Source: Phocoena phocoena (Eukaryota; Chordata; Mammalia; Artiodactyla; Phocoenidae). Taken from it: a stretch of 64,000 nt of DNA. Below the pieces are notes generated by a model. That model worked only from the letters and a program-made list of their open reading frames with translations, made no database searches and was not told where the DNA came from. The stretch is from NCBI RefSeq assembly GCF_963924675.1, contig NC_089220.1:158385270-158449269 (forward strand), read 5' to 3'. Below are positions 11,853-23,244 of the stretch, piece by piece; positions within the stretch are counted from its first letter, which is position 1, and each line of letters starts with the position of its first letter. The position numbers and the translations under genes were made by a program.

Positions 11853-12915
11853 TAGCACAGGGGGACCTGTGTCTTTTGGTACAGTTTAAGCTCATCCTTT
11901 ATCAGCCTGTATATTTGAGGAAGCAAGAGCTCTATGGGCAGCACAGCTGCTCTGTAAACTGAGAGTAATTTTTTCTACTGAAATACACCATATATTACCA
12001 TGTTTGTGTCCTTGAGGTAGTCTTAATGCACACAAGCAAGGTTTTAAAATGGATTTCTGGGTTTGTATCTTTTTATCCTCGGTCATCTTTTACTTTAAAA
12101 GTATAAGGAAAATGGCATCCATATATATAGAGAAGCGACCCTATGGTTCCGTGTTTGTGTTCTGGGGTTTTTTGAGTCTCTGAGAGGGTTCTGTAGTAGT
12201 CACATCGCTTCCTCAGGGTTTTCCTCTGCTTGAGCTGTATTACAGCTATACCTCCGCATCTTCGGGTATAAGAATGGAGTGTGATTGCTGGACAAAAACA
12301 AAACTTTGTCAGTCCGCTTTAAAGAAGGCAGCTGAGTACACGGTCACAGACACTGAGAAGTTCTTGCATATTTAAAGGCTGTTTGGGGAACTGTTAGTAC
12401 TTTGAAGAGCTTGGTACCTGGGATTTTAGGAGATGTTCCTTCTGCCTTAAAAGGAACAAAGCCCTGCCCAGTCTTACTCCTCAGGACCTTCCCTCGGGTC
12501 TAAGAGGTGACTGATATGCTCCATCTGTGTCCCAGCTTCTGCCACCCAAGTTGCGTGATGTAATTGTGGAAGTATTAAAGGCATGTTTCCCTCTATCACA
12601 ACTTTCTTAAAGGTTTAAATTTGTTGAATAATAAGTAAGCACATTTGTCTGGCAGTTTGCAGTAGAAAAGTGTTCCTGCCGTGTTTCTTTTGAGCCACGT
12701 GGTTGGGGCGCAGCCCCTCGGATCCACAGTCCTCTGTCCGTGAGATCAGCTTGCAGATGCCTGTCCTGGCTCCCCACCAGGTTGCCGCGGGCCGAGTAAG
12801 AAATGCATGTGAGAGCACTTTGTGGTCAGGACTGTGGAAATCCTCACCAATGGAAGGCATTAGTATGTTCCTGTGTGATGGGATCTCAAAGCTCCTGTAC
12901 ATCTCAGCTCAAAAC
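11853..12915. other. intronic sequence, nothing recognised
   Basis: No exon or repeat family recognised. The 12615-12918 frames on both strands overlap each other and show no domain. Confidence 0.45.
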
Positions 12916-12927
12916 TAGGGTGTTTTC

Positions 12928-13083
12928 ACAACAAGGTCCTACTGTATAGCACAGGGAGCTCTATTCAGAAATATCCTGTGATAAGCCATAATAGAAAAGA
13001 ATATGAAAAAGAATGTATATATATATGTATAACTGAAGTACTTAGCTGTACAGCAGAAATTAACACTGTGAATTTTTAAAAAG
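12928..13083 (+). mobile_element. 5'-truncated L1 3' end with target duplication
   Basis: Only the last ~156 bases of an L1 3' UTR ('caacaaggtcctactgtata' through 'ttaacactgtgaatttttaa'). It is flanked by a perfect 12-base direct repeat TAGGGTGTTTTC at 12916-12927 and 13084-13095, the mark of target-primed reverse transcription. A similar 3' end is at 59658-60266. Confidence 0.9.
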
Positions 13084-13139
13084 TAGGGTGTTTTCTTCCT
13101 AAACAAAAGGACATGAAGTAGTCATTTGAAAGAGAGAAT

Positions 13140-13255
13140 AAATGTAACCTCAACCCAGGTATATGTGGATCTAGCTCATAGGCTGGTGGTTGCCAGGGGG
13201 GGGGGCATGAGGGGTGGGAGAAATGGGTGAAGGGATTCAAAAGGTAAAGAGAAGA
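13140..13255 (+). repeat. probable L1 3' UTR fragment with G10 run
   Basis: 'ggctggtggttgccaggggg' and 'gtgggagaaatgggtgaagg' fit the G-rich part of an L1 3' UTR. A G10 run lies at 13196-13205. Low divergence resolution; family not certain. Confidence 0.5.
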
Positions 13256-15220
13256 AAAATAATGGTGCATTACTGAGCAACGAAAAACGAAAAGAAATTG
13301 TTTGGTTAAAAAAAAGGTACTTAAAATGCCTGAGCCCAGAGGGTCTTGTTCACGGTAGCTAAATTTCATGATTTGATTATTATCTCGTAAGTTATAATGC
13401 TACACCAACATTGAGTATTGCACTGTATCCTCGCTTTGGCTGTGTCTTTTTGTTCAAAAAAGTCTACCAAAAATATATGAACATATAAATGCTTTGAGCA
13501 GTTGTGTAAAGACTTAACAATGCTGCAGAAACGAAGACATACTGACACTTGAATACAAGGCATTTTCTTTTTTTTTTAAAGGCATTTCCTTAAATAACAC
13601 ACAGCTTTAAAGAATACTTACTTGGAACTTCATCTCACCATCTTTGAAACTAGAGAGGGTTTAAAATTGTAAAATATGCTATCAGTTGTGGAGAGGAAAT
13701 TAATTTTAAATAGAATGTATGATTCGGATAGGTTTATCTTTAAAAAATAGAATATGACATTAAATAACTTTGTCAAAGTCAGCTGATAGTGATTCAGTGT
13801 TGACATTCAAATGCTAATTTTGACCTCTCTGTCAACTTTGTTTCTTTTTAAGAAATTATAAGCTACACTGTGAAATTTATGTACAATTTTCCTTGTTTAA
13901 AAAATTTCTTAAGTATGAAAAAGTGGAATATATAGTGACCAAATCATGCTTCCTGTATTCTGATGTCTTTCCAGATTGCTTATCAAGAGGTAAACAAATG
14001 ATTTCACAATTACCTCATACTTAAGTGTAAAATTTGTAAAAATATGTACGAGGCAATAATAAATTAATATACTGAAGTGTCAGATAAATTGCCAACTGTT
14101 GTGGAGGTATCTTGGTTGATGGAGTAAACTACCTTAAAAACGGGATATTTTTTGTTATTCTCAATAAAAAGGGATAATAACTCATACTGTAATTTTTTTA
14201 CTCCAATGGAAGTATCTTTTGAATTTAGAAAAATTTTCCATTTATAAAATACAATAACAAAAAGGCACAACTGCAGAAAAGAGTAAAAATGTAACCTCAA
14301 TTCAGGTATATTAACCCAAACATGATTTAAAACTTTTTTTCAAAGGATATTCATCCAGAGTAGTTTGTAATCAGACAACTTTTAACTACTCCCTTAAAAA
14401 ATCATAAGTGCCCACTGGCAATGTCAGTTAATACTTTGTCTTCTCAATATTCGCCTTCTCTCGTCTTGGAGTCTAGCAGGTAAAATTAATATCATAAGAC
14501 ATGTCTACAGCTGTTCTGAGAGGGAAGGAATAGAAAGGATTTCAAAACGGGTCATGCTTTCCTAGCAGATTAGACGCTGACGAATAGTATGGTGTTTGTA
14601 TAGACCATTTCCCTTTTTTAGGGAATATTCCTGATTCACCCATGTTCAAGGTCAAAACCATTTTAATGTACTTCTGAGTACTTTTAGTATCAGAGACACG
14701 TGCTCAAAATAACATTTGCTATGGAGGATTTCCAATTTTGTTCCGCAGTCATTGACCATAGCAGGATGAAATTTTGAAATTAGATGTTGTGTATATTTAA
14801 AATGATTCCCCCCCCACAAAAATCTTAACACTTGTTTTTCTTTAAATCCCATTGTTTACATAACATATTTACAGGCAATGCTTAAAATCTTCAAGAAAAA
14901 ATAAATAGTAATTTTTCTACTCTGCCCACACATTGCAAATACATTGGAAAGGAATTCTCGGGGTGGAAGTCTTCAGTATTTCATCCCTATGCACATGCTG
15001 TATGCTTTTCCTAGCTAATAAATAGTTCATCAGGATTTTTACTTAGTTTATAAAATGGAAGTGATGACATTTAATGTCATAAAGGGAATACTGAAGGCTA
15101 ATAGAAAACAGACTTACATACAGTCAACATTAATTAGATCCAGTTCAGCAGAATCCAGAGAGACGTGTCCTGAAAAACAATTCTACAGAAGCCACAATCA
15201 GAGCATGTTATTAGAGTACT
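13256..15220. other. AT-rich intronic sequence
   Basis: Nothing recognised. AT-rich throughout, with short poly-T and poly-A tracts. A 25-base segment at about 14286-14310 resembles 13139-13163 (two mismatches). Confidence 0.45.
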
Positions 15221-15224
15221 AATT

Positions 15225-15385
15225 ATTTATAGACCTCCTGTTACAGAGCAAAGCTGTGCTAAGTACTTTATATTATTCACTAAATCCTCACACCCATTCC
15301 GTGATGGCTGGGGAAGCTGAGACTTAGAGAGAAAAGTGACTTGCCTGAGTGATACAGCTTGGATTTGTTCTCAGTCTCCCAGGTC
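15225..15385 (-). repeat. MIR SINE
   Basis: 'gtgctaagtactttatatta', 'actaaatcctcacacccatt' and 'gacttgcctgagtgatacag' run in the order of a reversed MIR. Confidence 0.65.
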
Positions 15386-17465
15386 CCAAGCTTTACCTAC
15401 GATGACTGGTTTTCAACAAAGAGGAAGGTTTTGAGTTCCCAGTTCCCACTTTTGTTTCCACCAGAATAGCTGGAAAAAAAAAAAAAAACGTTTTTGCGCT
15501 TGTTTTTGCATCCAGGTGAAAGTCCACTGGAACCAAGTTTCCTCTGGGCTGTACTCCTGACCACCTAAGGCCAAGGTGAAGGGCAGTTGTGTTAAATCCA
15601 TGCCCCTGACAGCCCTGCCTATGATCACATCCATACCCTCCTTCTCTGCAGTCCTCTGGCCGTTCTACCCAGGGCCTCTGTAGCGTGCGAAGGGCTGTGG
15701 GTCATGGGGCCCAAAATACCAGCATCTGGGGCTTTGCTGTTTTGTAAAAACTTATTACCCAAGGAAGGCAAGCAAAACTCAGGCTCGTTCTGATTACCAT
15801 AGGCTACAACTTAAAGCCTTCTGCAGACTTTTCAAAATAATCCCCTTCAAGCCCAGAAATGTTAGGAAGATAAAGACTGGAAAACATCCAGCCGGGGTCT
15901 GTTTGTCATCCGAGGTTAAGTAATCATTGAAGACAAAGAAGCTGTCACAAGTCTGTTCTGATATTCGAGATTTCTTAAAATCTTGCTTCAAGTAGCTTTT
16001 TTACTGACAGCATGTGAATGTCTAAGCAATCTGTATCTGGAGATTGGTACTGAGGTTGTGTACGACCCATTGTATTTTATAGAACAAGCATAATCACTGG
16101 GTTGATAAAACGTTCAGAGGCAGAAGTTACACACACTGGGATGAGGGTGTTTTGAGGTCACACTTCCGTACCATGTGGGGGCCCCCGAAATACATCCCAG
16201 CCTTAAACACAACTCTCAACATCACGGCAATGAGGCCTCTTTTTTTATTTGATTATGTGCAAGGTCAGATTCTGGTGTATCACTGTATATCATACGATGT
16301 ATCTAAGATCCACAGAATTTTTTAAATGTGGCATGTTTCTAAGTAAATCAGAGCCCTTTAAACTGGAAGATGTGCTTAAATGCCTCCCTGGGAGCAAAGC
16401 AGAGAGCTGCCTTCATAGCGCTGACTTGCGATTCCAGACTTGTATCGCCTGTTAATGGGCTGATACAGTCATGATATTGCCTGTCTTACTAAATACGGTA
16501 GATTTGCAGTTTCTAAAATTCAAGATCTAAGGAAATACTGCACGTTTTTCTAGCAATCCATCTTGTGCTGACATCTTGCAGGGACAGCCCTATCTGCTTT
16601 GTCATCCCACTTGGCCGCTTGTACAGATCCTTGGGCAGGCCTGGTTATACCTGTACAAACATTGGGATTGTGTTATAATTTTAGTCCATTAGGAGAGCCC
16701 TTGTCCAAGGGTAATAGCCACTGTAGGGTGGAGACAGCCTGTGATGGGAATTGGCATCAGAGCAGGGTTAAGTGGCCTGACATGGTCTGCATGTAGGAAC
16801 CGGAGGCTATGAATTAGTCTTTGGGAAGAAGCGTTCCGGTATTGCATTATCGGTGTGGTAATAGGACTGAGCCAGAGACTTGGCTTCTAAAATCATTATG
16901 AAGAAATGAGATCTTTGTGCCGTTGATGGCTGCGTGAGATGAAGCAGGCTGGTTTCTCTATCTGCCCTTAAAACTCCACTCACTCACCCTTCCCGTGGAC
17001 CCCCTGGCTTTTTCATGCTACAGAGCTGTGTGCTTTGGTTGCCAAAGTCAGTGACTCTATAGAAGTTGCCACTGTGGTTTGGCTTTTCATGTGCACGTGT
17101 ATGGATGTGTGTGCGTGTGTGTGTACACGCGTGTTTCTGACCTCACTTGCTCTTTGGTCAGTTGTTTACCTACAAAAAAAGCCTAGAAGATATGACAGTA
17201 CTGGAGATGATGATTTGCAGTATCTCTGCTTATGACGAGCAATTATAACAACTACAGATTCTATAAACAAGGAGAAGAAGATTTTAAAGGTAATCCAACA
17301 CATGGAAAACCTTAAAAGTAATTAAAATCAGCCTTCCTTCCTCACTCAGGTTATCAGTATCCTGACGGATGCCATCCTTTGTGCCTGCATGTCGTTGCAG
17401 TTGGGTATAATAGAATTCCCAGAATAATGGAGCTTTGGAACAAGGAACAGAGCTGTTCTTCTGTG
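15386..17465. other. intronic sequence, nothing recognised
   Basis: No exon or named repeat. An A-run lies at 15474-15488 and an imperfect GT repeat at 17104-17135. Confidence 0.45.
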
Positions 17466-17469
17466 TGTG

Positions 17470-20060
17470 TGTTTTTCATTCAACAAATCTTGTATGTTAA
17501 GTATGTGCTGAGTGCCAAGGATGGTTATAGGTTACAACAGACAATACAGTCTGTCTCTATAGAGCAGAGGACACAGAGAGTACCAAAAAACATAATAAGT
17601 ATATTCTTTAGTAAGTTAGAAGGTGGTGAATCCTCAAGAAAAATGAAGTGGTGTAGGGTGCTTAGGGGCCCAGGAGGAGAAGCGTGGTCAGGTATACACC
17701 TCATTGAGCAGGTGGCATCTGAGCAGAGACTTAAAAGAGTTAAGGGAGTGAACATAGTGGATATTTAGGGGCAGAGGGAAAAGTTAGTGGAAAGATCTGA
17801 GGCTGGCGTGTGCCTGGTGTGGCCGTGGAACATTGCAGAAGCCAGTGCGGCTGGTGTGCGTGAGGCAGGAGAGCAGAGATGGAGATGGGGTCTAGGTGCG
17901 CTAGGGGCCGGGTCCTATAGGGCTCTGTAACTATATGTGGACGACTAGACTTTGGGTTGACTCCGAGAAGAATGTGGAACCTTTGGGAGATTTTTAGCAG
18001 AGGTGAATTGTGATCTGAATTCATTTTAAAAGAATTCTCTGGCCGCTTGGCTATGATGAGAATAGACCATAGAGGGCAGTGGTGGAGCCAGGGAGGTCAT
18101 TAAGAGGCTACCGCAGTGACCCAGTTAGGATGGGCTTCAGGCCAGGATGGTCTGCAAGGGAGACAGGGAGATGTGGTCGGATTCTGGAAATATTTGGAGG
18201 GTCAATGATATTCCCTGGTTGGATGTATACCAGGAAGAGAAAAGCAGGCGTCAGGAATGGTGCCAGGATCTTTGCCCTGAGTAGCTGGAAGGATGGAGTT
18301 GCCACCAGCCGAGAAGGGGAAGGCTGGGGTTAGAGCTGATTGGGAGGGAAAGTCAGTTCACTCCTGGACGTGCTGAGTCTGAAATGTCTGAGATGTATCC
18401 AAGTGGAGAGTTGGAATAGGCAGGTCAATACGTTTAAGCTAGAGGTCTGGGCTGTAGACAGACGTTGGGGAGTCACTGGCATTTTGATTTGAATTTGTCT
18501 ATGACCCAGCGTGAGATCACCAAGGTAGTGAGGGTGGACAGAAAGGAGATGGAAGACCAAGGCCTGGGGCTCCCCAACATTTAGGGGCTGCAAGAAGAAG
18601 AGTCAGAGAAGGAGACTGGGAAGAAGTGACTGAGTTGGGCAGAGCGGTACCTTGGAAGGTGAGTCCAGAAAGTGTTTCAGGAAGAAAGCCATGGCCATTG
18701 GTGTCCAATGCTGCTGGTGGGTCCAGTAGGTTGAGGACTGAGACTTCATGGCTACATTGAGCAGTGGAGAATCACTACCTTGGTGATCTTGATGAAAGCA
18801 TTCTTAGTGATAAGTTCTAGGGCGAAAGCCTGATGGGAGGGAAAGGGTTCAGAGAGAACTGTGGGGAGAGGATTTACATTAAATGCAGAGAGTGTATTTT
18901 GCTTTGCTACCAAGGAGACGAGAGAAATGGGACAGCAGCTGGCAGGGGAAGCAACATCAAGATAAGAGTTTTGTTTGTTTTAATGAGAATCCTTGTGTTC
19001 CAGTGAGGATGATCCAGCAGAGAGAGGACACGTTGATCCTATGGAGGGAACTAGAGAGAATTGTTCAGATGTGGTCCTTGGACCAGGGCATGAGATCTGG
19101 TGAACAGGAAGGAGGATTGTCTTTAGAAGGATGAGACATAGTTGACTAGGAAAAGGCAAAATAACTTAGTACAGATGCTTTAGGTGGTGAAAGTCCCTGG
19201 GAATTCTCTTCTGATTATTTCAGTTTTGTCAGGGAAGGAAGAAACCAACCGGATCCTATGTACTAAAAGTCTTGGAAAATAGAGAATGGAGGAAAGAAGG
19301 CGTGAAATGATTGTCTGTCGGAATGGAATGTAGGGAAACAGAATACAGTTGCCAGGCAGTGGCGTGGGTCAGCATGGTCAGGAATTGAAAGTGGGACCAG
19401 TCATCACGTGTGTCTTCCACCACCATGGGCAGCTTGCACAGGTACGGGCACAGAGTAGGTAGAGTTGGATCAGCCGGGGTCATGGCTTTGCCAAGTAACT
19501 GAGACGGGAGAGGAGCAAGGGAGTGTGGAAGGGGGTGATTACAATGATTGGCTATGGAGTTGAGGCTGGTTAAAGGAGAAAGGGAGAGCGTGTAGGTGAC
19601 TGAGGACAGTGAAAAGATGACGGATAGAAAAGGTGGATTGGAGGTCCAGTGAGGTTGAAGGATTGCTGGGTCCCGGCTACTAGAAGTAGTAGGTTGGGAA
19701 GATTGAGGGTGGAGATCAGAGAGGAGGATGCCTGATGTTAAGATTATGGAGGGGTTGCAGTTATTAGTAATGACAAGGTCCAGGGTATGACCAGGAGCAT
19801 GAATGCGTGTGAGGTAGGGTGCAGGACTAAATCATTGAAGGATCCGAGAGGCCCTCCATTCAAGAACCCGAGAGACTCAGGCACGGGCAGGGTAGTCTGT
19901 GCATAGAGAAATGACCAATCATTCATGGTGTTGGAGAAGAAGACAGTGAACAAAGAGCTAATAAAATCATTGAAAAGTAAGGGGGAAGTGATCTGGAGCC
20001 GATAGTTGACAGCAGCAATGAGGGACCATGGTGCTAGCATCTGGCAAGATCATCTGTGTC
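17470..20060 (-). repeat. long L2 LINE copy (antisense)
   Basis: Begins with the reversed L2 tail ('ttcattcaacaaatcttgta') and continues as G/A-rich text typical of reversed L2 ORF sequence: 'tttgccctgagtagctggaa', 'gtcactggcattttgatttg' (the reversed YADD reverse-transcriptase region), 'gaccaaggcctggggctccc', 'gtgtccaatgctgctggtgg'. About 2.6 kb, which is long for this ancient family. All frames are broken; the open frames here are fragments or shadows. The 5' (right) limit is approximate. Confidence 0.75.
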
Positions 20061-20084
20061 TTAGGATGGACGTAAGACATTGGC

Positions 20085-20300
20085 ATTGGAGCCGAAATGC
20101 ACCTTATTTCAGATCTTATCTCTGCCACTTACTATCTGGCAAGTACTAAACCCTCTCATTCTCAGTTTCGTCACCTGTTGCATGGAGACAATGATAGCAC
20201 GTACCCCAAAAACTGGGAAGTCATGAAGGTCAAATAAGATAATGTATACATGATAAAATGTTAAGCACAGTGCCTGGCATGTAGTAATTACTTAAAACAT
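20085..20300 (+). repeat. MIR SINE
   Basis: 'tatctctgccacttactatc', 'cctctcattctcagtttcgt', 'tcaaataagataatgtatac' and 'gcacagtgcctggcatgtag' follow MIR consensus order over its full core. Confidence 0.85.
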
Positions 20301-21146
20301 CATTACAGTATCACCCCCTTGCCCCGAGTCTTCACGTAAGACCCTGTGCCTCCATTTGAGAGCATAGTGGCTGTTGGTCTTTCTCTTCTTAGGTAGCAGC
20401 AGCTGTTTGCTACCTTAAGGTTCAGTCGCCTTTGTCTCTTGGAACCATTTGGCTCAAATGCTTTCTTGGTTCCTGAATTGAACTTGCTTTTAGCCAACTA
20501 ATTGAAAACTTCATTTTACTGTGACTTTCAAAACCATAAATATCCATATATACGTTTGTTGTATGTATGATCAGTTTCTAAATTAAAATTTTTGAAAGGC
20601 CAGAGGTTCAAAGGTGAGCAGATCAGACCTGAAGCCTCTTGAAGATTCTCTGCGATGACGCCCCCAGCAGTGGCCTCCATTCGGGTCCAGCATGTCTCGT
20701 GCTTCCCTTGAGCAATTGGTTCATGTTATTCTAGACACAAACCTCTTGGACTTGGTTGTCGAAAAATCTTAGAGCCACATCTGTGACCGCTTTCGCCGGG
20801 GGCAGAGAACTTCGTGGCTTTCCCGTGCTTGCCTCTCCCCTCCCCTCATCTTTGTTTTATTTTCTTCTTCAGCTTTATTTTTCTTATGTTAAATATTCTT
20901 TCTCTTTCTGTATTGCCTGCATCCTTTCAAAGGACTTTGAAGCCTGCTGTTTGGAGTGGGTTGTGCATAAGAAGTAGTTCCGTAGGAGGATGGATTTGGG
21001 GCTTTGGATCTCTCCTTCCCCACACCTCACAGAGTACGTATTACAAAATAGGCATTCAGTGAACATTTGTGACAGCAGTTAAATTTTACTCAGTCCTATT
21101 TGTGACGCGAAGATATGATCCCAAGCATTTGCTTAGAAGTGCTTTC
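20301..21146. other. intronic sequence, nothing recognised
   Basis: No exon or repeat family recognised; overlapping frames around 20756-21066 on both strands carry no domain. Confidence 0.45.
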
Positions 21147-21192
21147 TAATAATGATAAAACGATGATAATAATAGTAACAATAATAATAACA
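21147..21192. repeat. (AAT)n-like microsatellite
   Basis: Imperfect AAT/GAT repeats ending in four 'ata'-type units. Confidence 0.75.
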
Positions 21193-21340
21193 GCTAGTAG
21201 TTCTAGAGTGCTTGCTCTGTGTCTGCCTTTCATACGTTATCTTATTTAATCCTCCTAATGACCTTGTGCAGTAACACAGTTATCACACCCATTTTACAGA
21301 TATGAGATCTAGAGGGTAAAGTATGATACCTACATTCAAG
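21193..21340 (-). repeat. MIR SINE
   Basis: 'tagagtgcttgctctgtgtc', 'cttatttaatcctcctaatg', 'acccattttacagatatgag' are in reversed MIR order. Confidence 0.75.
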
Positions 21341-21639
21341 GAGCTGGAAATTGAGGAATAAGGATTCAACCTCCAGCGCCTGGAACCTTCACCCCTGTCC
21401 CGCAGTGTACCATCCACACGATAACACTGGCAGAAGTGTGTCTGTGTAGAAGGAGCTGGACACGCTCATCCATCTGTGGCCCTCTCTCTGCACCGTTTGG
21501 TCCAGGTCACCAAACCCCACGTAGAATACTCTGCTCTGACCTTGGAGCAAGGAGCAGCTGGCAGCCTGGCCGGTTCTAATACCAGCAGGTTGTGGGGCGG
21601 CATAGTCGGTCAGTGTCTTTCTTTAGAAAAAGAAATGAA

Positions 21640-22125
21640 ATGAAAGACTATACTTGCCATGAAAAAGCATGGAGGAAACTTAAATGCATATTAAGACAGT
21701 AAAGAAATCAGCCTGAAAAGGCTACGCCCCATATGATTACACTAACATTATGGAAAAGGTGAAAATATGGAGATGGTAAAAGGATCGGTGTTTGCCTGGG
21801 GTTAAGGAGGAGGAAGGGATGAATAAGCAAAGCACAGATGATTTTTGGGGCAGTGAAAATACTCTGTACGACCCTATAATGGTAGATACATGTCATCATA
21901 CGTTTGTCCAAACACGTAGAACGTACAACACCATGAGTCAACCCTAACGTAAGCTGTGGATTTCGGGTGATGATGACGTGTCGTTGTAGGTTCATCAGTT
22001 ATAACAAATGGTGGCATGTGTCGATAATGAGGGAGGCTATGCGTGTGTGAGGGTGGGGATAAATGGGAAATCTCTGTCCCTTCCCCTCAGTTTTGCTGTG
22101 ACCTAAAACTAAAAGAAAGTCTGTT
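21640..22125 (+). mobile_element. L1 (L1M-type) 3' UTR
   Basis: 'catggaggaaacttaaatgc', 'aaaaggctacgccccatatg', 'gttgtaggttcatcagttat', 'gggaggctatgcgtgtgtga' and 'gtgacctaaaactaaaagaa' are ordered blocks of an old L1 3' UTR. 5' truncated. 21341-21639 before it is unassigned. Confidence 0.75.
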
Positions 22126-22618
22126 TTTTAAAAACCCTGCATTTCTCATACCCTCCCCACCCAATATTTCATTGCTGTAGGGTTGAGGGATGGCTGGCAG
22201 CTCGCTCAGGTTGCAGGGGGAAGAAGGATGAGCTGACTCTGGTTGAAATCCCACTGTCTGCACGCTGAGGAATTTTAAAGAAGCGCTGAGCCAGTGGGTG
22301 CTGTGGGTCCCTTTGTGTAGATTTGGCAGTGGCTGGAAGGCTGTCTGCCGGCGGAGCTATTGTGGAGGACAACCAGGTCTGCAGCAAGTCCTGAAACGTG
22401 CCCTCTTTTCATCCCGAGAGTCTGATCATGGTGCCAAATGCCAGGGCTTCTGTGGAGCCTCTAGTGCTCCAAGTAACCCATGAGTTTCTTCCCCATGCAG
22501 AGGACCATGCTCTCCCTTTTCTCCTCTCCTCCTCCCCCCTCCCCTTCTCTTATCCTCTGTTATAGGCCATATTACTGTGGTAGACTGCTCAGAATTTAAC
22601 GCTATACTGGTCTTTGTA
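22126..22618. other. intronic sequence, nothing recognised
   Basis: No element recognised. A pyrimidine-rich patch lies at 22505-22555. Confidence 0.45.
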
Positions 22619-23240
22619 GTGTTGTGGGCCAAAATATTCCTTTGGTTTTTAAGTAAAAATAAAAGACAAATTTTTCATTTTCACCAAGAACTTTATTGAA
22701 CAACGTATTCACCCTTTTGTTCCACTACCTTCTGCCATTTTTTTTCAGGCAGCTTCATAATTCCACCTTCCCAAAACTTTTTATCTTTTTGAGCGAAGCA
22801 CTGGCCCAGGTGCCTTTTAAAGTCTTCTAGGGAATTGAAATTTTTTCCATTAAGAGAATTTTGTAAAGACCTAAATAAATGGAAATCCGAAGGTGCAATG
22901 TCTGGTGAATACAGTGGATGAATCAGAACTTCCCAGCCAAGCTCTAACAGTTTTTGCCTGGTCATCAAAGAAACATGCGGTCTTGTGTTATCCTGATGGA
23001 AGATTATGTGTTTTCTCTTGACTCATTCTGGACACTTTTTGTTGAGTGCTGTTTTCATTTGGTCTAATTGGGAGCAGTACTTGTTGGAATGAATCATTTG
23101 GTTCTCTGGAAGGAGCTCATAATAGAGGACTGCCTTCCAAACCCACCATATACACAACATCACCTTCTTTGGATGAAGACACCTTCTTTGGTGTGGTTGG
23201 TGGCCATTCGTTTCGCTTGCCCCGTGATCTCTTCCATTCC
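22619..23240 (-). pseudogene. mariner transposase remnant (C-terminal half)
   Basis: A Tc1/mariner transposon copy on the minus strand. The transposase normally cuts and pastes the element at TA sites. The readable part runs from the catalytic core to the C-terminus, ending 'GEYVVQ' and a stop at 22693-22695. Two of three acidic residues of the D,D34D triad are present: Asp in HQDN, then exactly 34 residues to Asp in APSDFH. The position expected for the first Asp (…IWW-x-W) reads Val (codon at 23140-23142). An in-frame stop lies at 23023-23025, and one extra Lys codon sits near the C-terminus. The N-terminal DNA-binding half is missing; at about 23240 L1-like sequence takes over. The left end 'gttgtgggccaaaatattcc' resembles a decayed mariner terminal repeat. 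Inactive. Confidence 0.9.
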
Positions 23241-23244
23241 CTCT

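Noticed and set aside
18079..20040. Several frames of 60-98 residues
   Set aside because: All lie in the long antisense L2 element.
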